Shown here piece after piece: positions 11,809 through 21,514 of a stretch of 64,000 bases of DNA. The position numbers were made by a program, and so were the translations under genes. Source of the DNA: Micrococcus terreus (GTDB lineage Bacteria > Actinomycetota > Actinomycetes > Actinomycetales > Micrococcaceae); contig NZ_FPCG01000004.1 of assembly GCF_900116905.1 (NCBI RefSeq), forward strand, positions 186,001-250,000, read 5' to 3'. The notes below the pieces were generated by a model. That model ran no database searches. It was not told the origin of the DNA and saw only the letters and a program-made list of their open reading frames with translations. Each line of letters starts with the position of its first letter. Within the stretch, counting starts at the first letter, position 1.

Positions 11809-12579
11809 TCAGGCCTTCTTGACGGCCGTCTCCTCCTGGATGGTGGTCTGGCTGTCCAGATCGCGCAGCTGGCCCTCGATGTAGGCCTTCAGACGCGAAC
11901 GGTAGTCCCGCTCGAAGCCCTGCAGCTGATCGACCGTGCGCTCCAGGACGGTCTTCTTCTCCTCCAGCTCGGCCAGGGTCTTGCGCGAGGTCTCCTGAGC
12001 GTCGTTGACCAGGCCGGTGGCCTCGGTCTGAGCCTCGGCGATGATCTCATCGCGCTTCCGCTGGCCCTCGGCCACGTACTCGTCATGCAGGCGCTGGGCC
12101 ATGGCCAGCACGGCGGCGGCCGACTGGGAGGACTCGGTGATGACCGGCTGGGAGGACGTGGCCTCGACGGGTGCCTGGACCTCAGAGTCGGTCTCAGCGA
12201 AGGCGGCCGGGGTGGCGGTCTCGTCCTCGGCGCGGAGCTCGTCGTCCTGGATCTCCGAAGTGGCTCGGGTGCCCTCGTCCTCGGCGTGGTCTGCGGAGAC
12301 AGGCTCAGCGGGGATGGCTGTGGTGGCGTCCTCGTCCGCCTCGACGACGGACAGGTCCTGTCCGTCAGCGGAGACCGGTGCCGGCACGGCAGTCTCGGTG
12401 GCGCCACCGTCCTGGAGCTGGGCCACCTTGCGACGCAGCTCGTCGTTCTCCTGGTTCAGACGGCGCAGCTCCACCACGATCTCGTCCAGGAAGTCATCGA
12501 CCTCGTCCTGGTCGTATCCCTCACGGAACTTCGTCGGCTGGAATCGCTTGTTGACAACATCCTCAGGCGTGAGAGCCAT
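11809..12579 (-). CDS. divIVA: DivIVA/Wag31 cell-pole protein
   Basis: Organises polar growth and septum placement at the cytosolic membrane face. The N-terminal membrane-targeting domain reads MALTPEDVVNKRFQPTKFRE followed by GYDQDEVDDFLDEIVVELRR. A first coiled coil follows, then an unusually acidic, Ala/Thr/Glu-rich linker (about residues 60-145). A second coiled coil begins around ESSQSAAAVLAMAQRLHDEY and runs to the C-terminus. The 256-aa length is moderate for the family. The gene has its own 170-bp upstream gap and a downstream hairpin, so it may also be transcribed alone. Confidence 0.95.
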   Translation of the reverse strand: MALTPEDVVNKRFQPTKFREGYDQDEVDDFLDEIVVELRRLNQENDELRRKVAQLQDGGATETAVPAPVSADGQDLSVVEADEDATTAIPAEPVSADHAEDEGTRATSEIQDDELRAEDETATPAAFAETDSEVQAPVEATSSQPVITESSQSAAAVLAMAQRLHDEYVAEGQRKRDEIIAEAQTEATGLVNDAQETSRKTLAELEEKKTVLERTVDQLQGFERDYRSRLKAYIEGQLRDLDSQTTIQEETAVKKA

Positions 12580-12748
12580 GTGGTCACCCCATCGTCGTGA
12601 TCTGCGTTGGTCCTGTCACCACATGGTGGCAGGTCGGTCTTCGTCCACAGGCAACTCTGCTGCACCGTGGACATTCTGGGTTTCAGGCTACCACTGGCCG
12701 CCGGCGCTTCCGGAGTCGGGAACCGGGTGTTCTGGGGCGTTCAGACGG

Positions 12749-13039
12749 TCAGATGGCGAGGCCTCGAGCCACGGACTTGAGGATGACCACGGCCAGGAAC
12801 AGGACGAGGAACGCCACGTCGAGGCCGATGCCCCCCACGTTGACCGGAGGGATCTTGGAGCGCAGCCAGCGCAGTGCCGGGTCGGTCAGCGTGTAGACGG
12901 CCGAGGCGATCACCAGCACCAGTCCCTGGGGGCGCCAGGAGCGCGCGAAGGACTGGACCACATCCAGCACGATGCGCAGCACCAGGAGGTACTGGACGAG
13001 CGCCAAGGCCAGGTAGATGAGGGAGAAGAGGAGTGTCAC
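12749..13039 (-). CDS. YggT family membrane protein
   Basis: A 96-aa integral membrane protein with two hydrophobic stretches (LIYLALALVQYLLVLRIVLD and VAFLVLFLAVVILKSV) separated by the family-typical VYTLTDPALRWLRSKIPP. YggT proteins sit between sepF and divIVA in most actinobacteria and cyanobacteria and are thought to help with envelope or division functions, though the biochemical role is unknown. The start is a GTG. Confidence 0.9.
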   Translation of the reverse strand: MTLLFSLIYLALALVQYLLVLRIVLDVVQSFARSWRPQGLVLVIASAVYTLTDPALRWLRSKIPPVNVGGIGLDVAFLVLFLAVVILKSVARGLAI

Positions 13040-13113
13040 GTCAGCCTGTCCACGTCAGTCGTCTCCACGCCGCTGGCCCGGGGTGAGGGCCGAGCCAGGC
13101 GGCGGGGCGGCGA

Positions 13114-13686
13114 TCAGCTCTGGTTGAAGAAGGAGGCCTGGTCCTCGCCCAGGGCGGTGTCGTCACCGAGCACCTGGACGTTGACCGGGGTGAGCAGGAA
13201 CACCTTGTTGGTGACGCGCTCGATGGAGCCGTGCAGGCCGAAGACCAGCCCGGCGGAGAAGTCGACCAGACGCTTGGCGTCGGCCTCACCCATGTCGGTG
13301 ACGTTCATGATCACCGGGATCCCGCTGCGGAAGGACTCACCGATCAGCTTGGCGTCGTTGTAGGAGCGCGGGTGCACCGTGGTGATCTGGCGCACGGCGG
13401 AGGCGTCGTCCCGCCCCTGGGCTGCACGCTTGATGGGGGTGACCGGGGCGCGGTACTCGCGCTCCTCGGCAGCGGGCCGGGTGCTGACCGCACGGGACCC
13501 GACCGAGCGGTCGGCGCGCTCTGCCTCGACAGCCCGCTCAGCACGCGGCTCCGGGGCACGCTCGTAGGACGGGGCCTCTCGCTCCTCACGTGCGTTCCGC
13601 GTGTCGGCACGCTGATCCATCTCGTACTGATCGTCGCCGTCAGCGAGACCGAGATAGATCATCGTCTTCTTGAGTGCACCAGCCAT
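13114..13686 (-). CDS. sepF: Cell division protein SepF
   Basis: Membrane-anchored partner of FtsZ that aligns and tethers the Z-ring. The 190-aa product starts with a short amphipathic anchor ([19 protein letters not shown]), then an Arg/Glu-rich linker of about 80 residues. The globular C-terminal domain contains [40 protein letters not shown] and [15 protein letters not shown]. It lies between yggS and yggT, as is typical. The downstream gap to yggT is about 75 bp. Confidence 0.95.
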   Translation of the reverse strand: MAGALKKTMIYLGLADGDDQYEMDQRADTRNAREEREAPSYERAPEPRAERAVEAERADRSVGSRAVSTRPAAEEREYRAPVTPIKRAAQGRDDASAVRQITTVHPRSYNDAKLIGESFRSGIPVIMNVTDMGEADAKRLVDFSAGLVFGLHGSIERVTNKVFLLTPVNVQVLGDDTALGEDQASFFNQS

Positions 13687-13773
13687 CGAAATTCCTCACC
13701 ATGTGGACGTTGCCCGGGTCTTCGGGCCGACTGCTGAGCCGGTGGAGCAGATGCCCCACGGTCATCTTCGAGG

Positions 13774-14556
13774 TTAACCCACCGCTGGACGCGGTCCCAG
13801 GACATCAGTGCCGATCCGCAGGTGTGTCGCCCCTGCGGCGATCGCCTGCTCCAGATCGGCGCTCATCCCCGCGGAGATCCACGCGGCATCAGGATGGTCC
13901 TGACGGATCCGGCGGGAGATCTCGGCCAGTTCGGCGAAGGCCGGGGCCGGGTCCTGCCCCAGGGGTGCCACAGCCATCACACCACGCAGCCGCAGCTGCT
14001 CGGAGCCGGCGATCCGCTCCGCCAGTGCGGCGACGTCAGTCGGCTGAGCGCCGCCGCGGGCCCCGATCCCGGCAGGCTGCTCCTCGGCCGGTCGCCGGTC
14101 CAGGTCCACCTGGATCAGGCAGTCCAGGGGTGCCCGTTCCGGCTCATCCTGATCCCGCCGCTTGGCCTGCTCCCGACCCATCGCAGAGTCCAGGGCGTCC
14201 ACGAGGTCGCCGCGGTCCACGGAGTGGACGGCGGAGGCGTAGCGCACCACATACTTGGCCTTGTTGGTCTGCAGCTGTCCGATGAAGTGCCAGTCCAGGT
14301 CCTGGTCGGCCACCTCGGCAGCCTTGGCCCGCGCCTCCTGGTCACGGTTCTCCCCCACCGCTCGCACCCCGAGCTCGGCCAACAGGCGCACATCCTGGGC
14401 CGGGTGGAACTTGGTGACCACGATCAGCTCGGGACGATCCTGCCGTCCGGCCGCCCGGCACGCCTCATCCACACGCTCCTGCACGACGGCCAGACGCCGC
14501 CCCAGCTCCTCCCGGCGGGCTGGATCGACCCGAGGCTGCTCTGTCGACTCGGTCAT
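13774..14556 (-). CDS. YggS family PLP homeostasis protein
   Basis: Pyridoxal-phosphate-binding protein of the alanine-racemase-like fold, thought to buffer PLP rather than to be an enzyme. The lysine that binds PLP is in LIVVTKFHPAQDV. Other family segments are GENRDQEA, DWHFIGQLQTNKAKYVV and AWISAGMSADLEQAIAAGATHLRIGT. The 260-aa length is slightly long because of a polar insertion (EQAKRRDQDEPE). It overlaps pgeF by 4 bp (ATGA), indicating coupling. Confidence 0.93.
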   Translation of the reverse strand: MTESTEQPRVDPARREELGRRLAVVQERVDEACRAAGRQDRPELIVVTKFHPAQDVRLLAELGVRAVGENRDQEARAKAAEVADQDLDWHFIGQLQTNKAKYVVRYASAVHSVDRGDLVDALDSAMGREQAKRRDQDEPERAPLDCLIQVDLDRRPAEEQPAGIGARGGAQPTDVAALAERIAGSEQLRLRGVMAVAPLGQDPAPAFAELAEISRRIRQDHPDAAWISAGMSADLEQAIAAGATHLRIGTDVLGPRPAVG

Positions 14557-15374
14557 GTCTCGGTCCTCCAGACCAGCCCTGCCAGGCGCCCGGCTCCGGG
14601 CGCCCGGCGATGCGAATAGAAGCGTTCGTCCTCACGGGTGCACTCCCCGGTCCGATGCACGCGCACCCCGAGCGAGGAGAGCACGTGTTCAGCGCCGGCG
14701 GGCAGGTCCAGCGCAGGGGTTCCCCAGGACGTCTGTGCCGCGACCTGCGGCAGTGCCCTGACCGACTCCTGGAACATCCGTTCCGGGACCTCGTAGCACC
14801 GGCCGCAGATCGCCGGGCCGATCCAGGCCTGGATCCGCCCCGGCTCACGACTGGCGCCCGCCGCATGCATCTGCTCGACGGTGGCCTCCAGCACGCCGTC
14901 CAACAGACCACGGCGTCCCGCGTGCGCCACAGCGGTGGGTCCGTCCCACTGGTCGGACCGCTCCGATGCGCCGGCGCGCTGCGAGACGAACACCACCGGG
15001 AGGCAGTCGGCCACCATGATGGCCAACGGGTCCAGTCCGGCCGGGCTGACCTGGGCGTCCGCCTGGACCGGCGCCGAGCCGACGGCGTCCCATCCCCGGC
15101 CTCGTGCAGGAACCACCCGGGCCGAGTGCACCTGGTCCAGGTATTCGGTCCGGCCAGCTGGCACGCCCATCACCTCATCCAGGGCCCGACGGCGGCCGGC
15201 CACCTGATCGCGCAGTCGCGCCTGGGCCTCGGGGTCCAGGGATGCAGGATCCTGGGCAGGTTCGCCGGGCCCGACGGCCTCACCGGTGACGTGGAAGGCC
15301 AGGTTCCCGGCCGCCGTCGTGGTGAAGCCCACCTGCAGGCCCGGCGAGACCTGCACACGGGTGCTGAAGACCAC
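14553..15374 (-). CDS. pgeF: Peptidoglycan editing factor PgeF (laccase domain, YfiH family)
   Basis: In characterised homologues PgeF removes L-serine misincorporated in muropeptide precursors; the family was earlier called multicopper polyphenol oxidase. The 273-aa product shows the conserved metal-site segments: DQVHSARVV, IMVADCLPVVFV, VAHAGRRGLLDGVLEATV and IGPAICGRCYEV. Location between ftsZ and yggS is standard. The start is a GTG 13 bp after the ftsZ stop with no obvious Shine-Dalgarno, so it probably depends on translation of ftsZ. Confidence 0.92.
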   Translation of the reverse strand: MVFSTRVQVSPGLQVGFTTTAAGNLAFHVTGEAVGPGEPAQDPASLDPEAQARLRDQVAGRRRALDEVMGVPAGRTEYLDQVHSARVVPARGRGWDAVGSAPVQADAQVSPAGLDPLAIMVADCLPVVFVSQRAGASERSDQWDGPTAVAHAGRRGLLDGVLEATVEQMHAAGASREPGRIQAWIGPAICGRCYEVPERMFQESVRALPQVAAQTSWGTPALDLPAGAEHVLSSLGVRVHRTGECTREDERFYSHRRAPGAGRLAGLVWRTET

Positions 15375-15387
15375 CGGGATCAGGCGC

Positions 15388-16611
15388 TCACTTCAGGAAG
15401 TCGGGGACGTCCAGGTCGTCACGGCCGGAGCCGTGGGACTCGGGCTCGACCACGGTGGGCAAGTCCTGCTGGGCAGGCTCCTGGCGGTAGCCGGACTGCT
15501 CCACCGGGGCTGCCTGAGGCGCGGAGGAACCCTGCCCGTACCCGTGGTCCTGCCCCTGGGAAGACCGCTGCTGGCTCTGCTGGTCGTTGACCGGCAGAGA
15601 TCCCGGCAGCGGGGTGTTCTGGCGCTGCGAGCCCTGGGATCCCTGGGCGGGCGCCGAGGTGGCGTCGACCTGGTCGAAGCCGGCGGCGATGACGGTCACG
15701 CGCGCCTCGTCGCCCAGGGCGTCGTCGATCACAGCGCCGAAGATGATGTTGGCCTCGGGGTGGGCGACCTCCTGGACCAGGCGGGCGGCCTCGTTGATCT
15801 CGAACAGGCCCAGGTCCGAGCCGCCCTGGATGGAGAGCAGCACGCCGTGCGCGCCGTCGATCGAGGCCTCCAGCAGCGGGGAGGCGATCGCCAGCTCAGC
15901 GGCTTTGACCGCACGGTCCTCACCCTGGGCCGAGCCGATGCCCATCAGGGCCGAGCCGGCACCCTGCATCACGGACTTCACGTCGGCGAAGTCCAGGTTG
16001 ATCAGGCCCGGAGTGGTGATCAGGTCGGTGATGCCCTGGACACCCGAGAGCAGGACCTGGTCAGCCGAGCGGAAGGCGTCCAGAACGGAGACGTTGCGAT
16101 CCGAGATGGAGAGCAGTCGGTCATTCGGGATCACGATCAGGGTGTCGACCTCATCGCGCAGCGCGTCGATGCCGTTCTCAGCCGAGGTGGCGCGACGGCG
16201 TCCCTCGAAGGTGAACGGGCGGGTCACCACACCGATGGTCAGTGCGCCGAGCGAACGGGCGATGCGGGCCACCACGGGTGCGCCGCCGGTACCGGTGCCG
16301 CCGCCCTCGCCTGCCGTCACGAAGACCATGTCCGCTCCGCGCAGGACCTCCTCGATCTCCTCGGCGTGATCCTCAGCGGCCTGGCGGCCGACCTCAGGGT
16401 TGGCGCCGGCACCCAGTCCACGGGTCAGCTCGCGGCCCACGTCCAGCTTGACGTCGGCATCACTCATCAGCAGTGCCTGGGCGTCGGTGTTGATCGCGAT
16501 GAACTCCACGCCGCGCAGTCCGACGTCGATCATTCGGTTCACGGCGTTGACGCCGCCGCCGCCGATGCCGACGACCTTGATCACGGCCAGGTAGTTCTGA
16601 GGTGCTGCCAC
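15388..16611 (-). CDS. ftsZ: Cell division protein FtsZ
   Basis: Tubulin-like GTPase that forms the Z-ring. The 407-aa product begins (V/M)[19 protein letters not shown]; the GTP-binding tubulin signature is [15 protein letters not shown] and the T7 loop is [12 protein letters not shown] long Gln/Ser/Pro-rich linker leads to the C-terminal peptide [10 protein letters not shown], the docking site for SepF and other partners. The GTG at 16611 was chosen because AAGGGA lies 8 nt upstream and other actinobacterial FtsZ proteins start here; a TTG 14 codons earlier is the alternative. A 177-bp upstream gap contains a palindrome (see below). Confidence 0.97.
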   Translation of the reverse strand: MAAPQNYLAVIKVVGIGGGGVNAVNRMIDVGLRGVEFIAINTDAQALLMSDADVKLDVGRELTRGLGAGANPEVGRQAAEDHAEEIEEVLRGADMVFVTAGEGGGTGTGGAPVVARIARSLGALTIGVVTRPFTFEGRRRATSAENGIDALRDEVDTLIVIPNDRLLSISDRNVSVLDAFRSADQVLLSGVQGITDLITTPGLINLDFADVKSVMQGAGSALMGIGSAQGEDRAVKAAELAIASPLLEASIDGAHGVLLSIQGGSDLGLFEINEAARLVQEVAHPEANIIFGAVIDDALGDEARVTVIAAGFDQVDATSAPAQGSQGSQRQNTPLPGSLPVNDQQSQQRSSQGQDHGYGQGSSAPQAAPVEQSGYRQEPAQQDLPTVVEPESHGSGRDDLDVPDFLK

Positions 16612-16659
16612 GTTGTCTGTCCCTTGTTCGGTGTGCTGGACGGTCTGGTTCAAACTGGT

Positions 16660-16682
16660 CTAACCCTCAGGTTGAAGGTTAG
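16660..16682. promoter_or_regulatory. Palindromic operator-like element upstream of ftsZ
   Basis: The inverted repeat CTAACCCTCA-ggt-TGAAGGTTAG (arms 16660-16669 and 16673-16682, 9 of 10 pairs) lies about 50-70 bp before the ftsZ start. A TTGACA hexamer sits just upstream on the reverse strand (16693-16688). It could be a regulator site or part of the ftsZ promoter. FtsR, encoded at 53.8 kb, is a candidate binder by inference. Confidence 0.5.
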
Positions 16683-16788
16683 TGTTATGTCAAGTTGAAC
16701 GCTCTGTAGAAACGTTATGGCCCACACCGGGATCACGCAAAGACCACCACCGCGTGTCGCCGGGACACACCGGTGTGCACCCCTCCGA

Positions 16789-17598
16789 TCAGCGGGTGAC
16801 CGGCTGATCGGGAATCGAGACGTCGAACTCATCCGCCGGGGCCTCGGCATCGGCTTCGGCCTTCATCAGAGCACGCAGCACGGCCACCTTGGCTTCGGCG
16901 TCCTCCGCATTGCCCCAGAGCACCGTGCGGTCATCGTCCAGGGTCAACCGCACCGAATCCACGGTGGAGGCCGATGCCGAGACCATCTGGCCTCGGATGT
17001 CTGCCGGCAGCGAGCCCAGGACCTGGGTGATCGCACTGAACACCTCGGGGTTCTGCACGTCGTTCACCGAGGAGACCACGGGCAGTCCCCGTGACTCGGC
17101 CTCATCCCGGCTCGCCTCGGCCAGGGCCTGGCCCGAGGCGGAGTAGAGGGTGGCCTGCTGGCCACGCGGGACGACCGCCACCGGGACATGCTCGGTGATC
17201 TCCACGGCGATCCCGGACGGAGGCTGGGCCTGCACCCGCACCTGGTCCACTGCCGCCTCCTGGGCCAGCAGCTCCTCCACCTCACGAGTGCCCACCTGCG
17301 GCAGAGGCCGACCGATCAAAGGCTGGAGCAGCCGCTCTGCCTGGGCCCGCGGCAGCAGATCGGTCCCGCTCACCTGGATGGTGCGCAGGGCCAGCAGAGG
17401 AGAGAAGTACAGCACCGCCACCAGGATGCCCAGCAGCACGGCAGCGCTGATCCCGGTGATCAGTCCGATACGTCGGCGGCGCAGCCGCTGCCGGTGATCG
17501 GTCTCCGGGAACTCCAACACCTGCCCGTCGGAGTCTGTCGACTCCGACGAGTCGGTGGACTCAGCCGTCCCGCTGGAGCCAGGGCGCTCACCGACCAC
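16789..17598 (-). CDS. ftsQ: Cell division protein FtsQ
   Basis: Bitopic divisome protein linking early and late division proteins. The 269-aa product has a Ser/Thr/Asp-rich cytosolic N-terminus, RQRLRRRRIG before a single membrane segment (LITGISAAVLLGILVAVLYF), then a POTRA domain (LALRTIQVSGTDLLPRAQAE) and the FtsQ/DivIB domain. The GTG at 17598 overlaps the end of murC by 11 bp; longer in-frame starts lie inside murC and are less likely. Confidence 0.93.
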   Translation of the reverse strand: MVGERPGSSGTAESTDSSESTDSDGQVLEFPETDHRQRLRRRRIGLITGISAAVLLGILVAVLYFSPLLALRTIQVSGTDLLPRAQAERLLQPLIGRPLPQVGTREVEELLAQEAAVDQVRVQAQPPSGIAVEITEHVPVAVVPRGQQATLYSASGQALAEASRDEAESRGLPVVSSVNDVQNPEVFSAITQVLGSLPADIRGQMVSASASTVDSVRLTLDDDRTVLWGNAEDAEAKVAVLRALMKAEADAEAPADEFDVSIPDQPVTR

Positions 17599-19075
17599 GG
17601 TCGTCCTCGGTGAAGCGCTGACGCAGCAGATCCACCAGCACCGGCCCCTGAGCGGTGACGTCTCCGGCACCCATGGTCAGGATGACGTCACCGGGCTGCG
17701 CGGCCTCGACGAGATCACGCACGCCCCGGGCGGTGTCCTCTGCCACCGCCCCGGAGCCGTCCACCGCGGGATCGATCCGGTCGGTGATCAGGGTGGCGTC
17801 CACACCGGCCATCGGCTGCTCACGTGCGGCGTAGATCGGGAGCACTCGCACCATGTCAGCCGCCGAGAGCGCCTGGGCGAAGCCCTCGGCGAAGTCCCGG
17901 GTCCGGGAGAACAGATGTGGCTGGAACATGACCAGGACTCGGTGCTCTCCGGCGACGGTCCGGGCCGCGGCGACGGCGGCCGCCACCTCGGTGGGGTGAT
18001 GCGCGTAGTCGTCGAAGACACGGACGCCGCCGGCACCGCCACGGTGCTCGAAACGGCGTGCGGTGCCTCGGAACGCCTCCAGGCCGGCGGCGACCTGCTC
18101 AGCAGGCAGCCCAGCCGCCTGTCCGGCCGCCAGGACGGCCAGGGCGTTCAAGGCGTTGTGCTGGCCAGGCACGGCCAGGTCCAGGTCCAGAGTCCGACCG
18201 TCCTGCAACCGGAACCGCGCCCGCTGGCCGGGTCCGGTGTCCTGGACAGCGGATGCGCTGGCCTCCAGGATCACGTCCGCCTCCAGGGAGAGGGATGGCG
18301 AGCCGTAGGTCACCACCTGCGGCGCCGGGCGGCCGGCCTGGCGCTCCGCGGCGATCCACTCGGCCAGGTGACGTCCGCCGGCGTCATCCGTGCAGACCAC
18401 GAGGGTGCCCGTGGGCGGCAGCAGCAGGGAGAAGTCGCGGAAGACCTGATGGACGGCCTCTTCGGAACCGTAGAAGTCCAGGTGGTCGGCCTCCACATTG
18501 GTCACGATCGCGACCTCGGGGCGATAGTTCAGCAGGGTGCCGTCGGACTCATCCGCCTCAGCGATGAACCACTCCCCTGCCCCGGCACGGGCGTTCGTGC
18601 CGAGACCGGCGACGGCCGCACCGACCGCGAAGGTGGGCTCGGCTCCGGCCCGGGTGAAGGCCATCGCCGCCATGGACGAGGTGGTCGTCTTGCCGTGTGT
18701 CCCGGCCACGGCGAGCACCCGATGACCGGCCATGGCCGCGGCCAGGCCCTGAGAGCGATGCAGGACGGGGATGCCCCGGCGGACCGCCTCGTCGTACTCC
18801 GGATTCCCCGGTCCGGCCACCGAGGAGGCGATGACCGTGTCCACCTGCCCGGCGGCTTCCAGATGGGCGGCGTCGTATCCCACGAACACGGTGGCACCTT
18901 CGTCAGCGAGCTGATGCATCACCGGCAGGTCCATGGCGTCAGTCCCGGACACCGGGACACCCTGCTCCAGCAGGATCCGCGCGATGCCGGAGACACCGAC
19001 GCCTCCGATGCCCAGGAAGTGGACACGCCCCAGGCTGAGGAGCTCCCCGGACAGGGTGGTGTGTGCGGTCGTCAT
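17588..19075 (-). CDS. murC: UDP-N-acetylmuramate--L-alanine ligase
   Basis: Adds L-Ala to UDP-MurNAc, the first amino acid of the peptidoglycan stem. The 495-aa product has the N-terminal UDP-binding motif [15 protein letters not shown], the Mur ligase ATP loop [13 protein letters not shown], the metal-site segment [15 protein letters not shown] and [13 protein letters not shown], and the C-terminal [13 protein letters not shown]. It starts within the murG stop (ATGA overlap). Confidence 0.97.
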   Translation of the reverse strand: MTTAHTTLSGELLSLGRVHFLGIGGVGVSGIARILLEQGVPVSGTDAMDLPVMHQLADEGATVFVGYDAAHLEAAGQVDTVIASSVAGPGNPEYDEAVRRGIPVLHRSQGLAAAMAGHRVLAVAGTHGKTTTSSMAAMAFTRAGAEPTFAVGAAVAGLGTNARAGAGEWFIAEADESDGTLLNYRPEVAIVTNVEADHLDFYGSEEAVHQVFRDFSLLLPPTGTLVVCTDDAGGRHLAEWIAAERQAGRPAPQVVTYGSPSLSLEADVILEASASAVQDTGPGQRARFRLQDGRTLDLDLAVPGQHNALNALAVLAAGQAAGLPAEQVAAGLEAFRGTARRFEHRGGAGGVRVFDDYAHHPTEVAAAVAAARTVAGEHRVLVMFQPHLFSRTRDFAEGFAQALSAADMVRVLPIYAAREQPMAGVDATLITDRIDPAVDGSGAVAEDTARGVRDLVEAAQPGDVILTMGAGDVTAQGPVLVDLLRQRFTEDDRGR

Positions 19076-20211
19076 CTCTTGCCTCCTGCTGCCTCGGTCA
19101 CGAGGCGGGCCATGGTCTGATCGGCGTCCCGCACTCCCAAGGAGGCCGCGGCGTCGGCCATGCGCAGCAGACGCTCAGGCTCGGAGAGCAGCGGAACCAG
19201 CTGGGTGCGGACCCAGTCTGCGGTGAAGGACTCGTCTCGCACGGTCAGTGCTCCCCCGGCGGCCACCAGTCCGCGGGCATTCAGGGCCTGCTCGCCGTTG
19301 CCGATCGGCAACGGGACCAGCACTGAGGGCAGGCCCACGGCGGCCACCTCGCAGACCGTCCCGGCGCCGGCGCGGGCCACGATCAGGTCGGCGGCGGCGT
19401 AGGCCAGTTCCATGCCGTCCAGGTACTCGCGCTGGTGGTATCCCGCAGCGGTGAGCAGCTCGCCCTGGGAATCCAGGACCGGCTTGTCCCGTCCGGTGAG
19501 GTGCAGCACCTGGATCCCTGCCTCCAGCAGTGCCGGCAGCGCCTGGGTCACCGTCCGGTTGATGTTCAACGCGCCCGATGACCCGCCGGTCACCACCAGG
19601 GTGGTCAGGTCCGGATCCAGCCCCAGCGCCTGGCGCGCCGGCAGCTGTGCCACGGCCCGGTCCAGGGAGGAGATCTGGGTGCGCATGGGCATCCCGACCC
19701 ACTGGGCCTTGGGCAGCACGGTCTCCTGGAAGGCGGTGGCCACGAAGGCGGCACGCCGGGCACCGACCCGGTTGGCCAGTCCCGGCCGGGCGTTGGCCTC
19801 ATGGATCACCACGGGCACGCCCCGGCGGGCGGCCGCCAGGTAGACCGGTGTGGAGACGTACCCGCCCACGCCCACGACCACGTCTGCCTGCCGGCGGTCC
19901 AGGATCTCTCCGGCGGCGCGGATGGCCCGGCGCATCCTGCCCGGCAGCCTGACCAGGTCCATGGTGGGGCGCCGAGGCAGCGGCACACGGTCGATCAGGT
20001 CCAGCTCGTACCCGGCGGCGGGGACCAATCGAGTCTCCATCCCGGAGGCGGTGCCGACCATGGTGCAGTGCACCGGGCCGTCCCCGTCCTGGTGGCGCAG
20101 GGCCTCGGCGATGGCCAACATGGGGCTGATGTGACCGGCGGTCCCGCCACCGGCCAGCACCACCCTGAGGACTCCCGCGGGCGAGGCGGTGGCACCTGTG
20201 GCTACGGTCAT
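19072..20211 (-). CDS. murG: UDP-GlcNAc:lipid I N-acetylglucosamine transferase MurG
   Basis: Converts lipid I to lipid II at the cytosolic membrane face. The 379-aa product has the glycine loop [20 protein letters not shown] near its N-terminus, [24 protein letters not shown] and the donor-sugar segment [20 protein letters not shown] followed by [11 protein letters not shown]. The ATG at 20211 overlaps the ftsW stop by 4 bp; the longer open frame into ftsW is not supported. It is one of several coupled genes in the cluster. Confidence 0.96.
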   Translation of the reverse strand: MTVATGATASPAGVLRVVLAGGGTAGHISPMLAIAEALRHQDGDGPVHCTMVGTASGMETRLVPAAGYELDLIDRVPLPRRPTMDLVRLPGRMRRAIRAAGEILDRRQADVVVGVGGYVSTPVYLAAARRGVPVVIHEANARPGLANRVGARRAAFVATAFQETVLPKAQWVGMPMRTQISSLDRAVAQLPARQALGLDPDLTTLVVTGGSSGALNINRTVTQALPALLEAGIQVLHLTGRDKPVLDSQGELLTAAGYHQREYLDGMELAYAAADLIVARAGAGTVCEVAAVGLPSVLVPLPIGNGEQALNARGLVAAGGALTVRDESFTADWVRTQLVPLLSEPERLLRMADAAASLGVRDADQTMARLVTEAAGGKR

Positions 20212-21503
20212 GACGTGGCTCCTGTGGGCTTCGCAGTGGGGTCGGCTGGAGTCGGGGCTGGAGGCTGTCCCGTCCGTGCCAGGATCGCACGCCTCTCCTC
20301 CCGGGCGAAGGACAGCACCACACCCATGGCCAGCAGCACCAGGGTGAGCGCGGATCCACCATAGGAGATGAACGGCAGCGGGATGCCGATCACCGGGAGC
20401 AGCCCGGTGACCATGGCGATGTTGACGAAGGCCTGGCCGATGATCCACGCCATGATGGTGCCCGTGCAGATCCGCACGAACAGCGAGTCTGCACGGCGTG
20501 CCACCCGGAACATGCCCACCGCCAGTCCGGCGAACAGCGCCAGCACGAGCAGAGCACCCAGCAGGCCCAGCTCCTCGCCCAGGATGGTGAAGATGAAGTC
20601 GTTCTCGGCTTCGGGGATGTAGCTCCACTTCTGGCGTGACTGTCCCAGGCCCACCCCCCACCAGCCGCCGGAGGCCAGGGCATACATCCCGTGGTCCGAC
20701 TGATAGCACGGGTCCGAGGGGGCATCGCAGTTCTGGCCGAGCCAGGCCAGGATGCGGGTGTTGCGGTTGCCGGAAGCCAGGGCCAGGATCACCACCCCGA
20801 CGACGGCCACGCCACCGGCGATGGCGAAGTAGGTCAGCCTGGTTCCGGCCAGGAACAGTGCCACGGCCAGGATGAGCATGATCACCAGGGAGGTGCCCAG
20901 GTCACGTCCCAGCAGGATCAGCGCGACGACGACGGCCCCGCCGGGGAAGACCACCGGCACCAGACTGTGCTGGAGTTTGCCGACCAGTCTGGCCTTGCGT
21001 TCCAGCACGGCTGCGGACCACAGGCACAGGGCCAGCTTGGCCGCCTCGGAGGGCTGGGCGGTCTGACCGCCGATCTCGATCCAGTTCCGGTTGCCGCCCA
21101 CCTCCTTGCCCAGGGGCGTGAACACCAGCAGCAGCAGGATGATGGCCAGCCCCAGCGCGGGCCAGGCCAGGGCCTTGAGCTGGTGAGGTCGGAATCGAGA
21201 GACGATGAACATCAGGGCGATGCCGCCACAGGCGAAGATCCCCTGTTTGATGAACAGGTCGTACGAGCCGGCGCGGGTGCCGATGTTCTCCACGGACGAG
21301 GAGGACAGCACCATGACCAGCCCGATCACGGTCAGGGCCAGCGTGCAGCCCAGCACCAGGAAGTAGGAGGTGGAGGAGGCGGCGCTGCCCTCGATCCACG
21401 CCCAGATCCGGCGCAGCAGCGGCGGCGGGGCGACGCTGGAGGATCCTCCGGCCCTGGCTGGTCCCCGGGTGCGGCTCGAGGGCCGGTGTGGGGTGGTCAC
21501 CAT
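20208..21503 (-). CDS. ftsW: Lipid II polymerase FtsW (SEDS family)
   Basis: Septal peptidoglycan glycosyltransferase working with FtsI. The 431-aa product has about ten membrane segments and a basic N-terminus. Family segments include [48 protein letters not shown], the [17 protein letters not shown] loop and, near the C-terminus, [12 protein letters not shown]. It starts 11 bp after murD. An alternative GTG one codon downstream is possible. Confidence 0.95.
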   Translation of the reverse strand: MVTTPHRPSSRTRGPARAGGSSSVAPPPLLRRIWAWIEGSAASSTSYFLVLGCTLALTVIGLVMVLSSSSVENIGTRAGSYDLFIKQGIFACGGIALMFIVSRFRPHQLKALAWPALGLAIILLLLVFTPLGKEVGGNRNWIEIGGQTAQPSEAAKLALCLWSAAVLERKARLVGKLQHSLVPVVFPGGAVVVALILLGRDLGTSLVIMLILAVALFLAGTRLTYFAIAGGVAVVGVVILALASGNRNTRILAWLGQNCDAPSDPCYQSDHGMYALASGGWWGVGLGQSRQKWSYIPEAENDFIFTILGEELGLLGALLVLALFAGLAVGMFRVARRADSLFVRICTGTIMAWIIGQAFVNIAMVTGLLPVIGIPLPFISYGGSALTLVLLAMGVVLSFAREERRAILARTGQPPAPTPADPTAKPTGATS

Positions 21504-21514
21504 GGACGGGCTCC

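Noticed and set aside
17555-19120. Long forward open frame opposite murC
   Set aside because: Shadow of murC, which has complete Mur ligase motifs.
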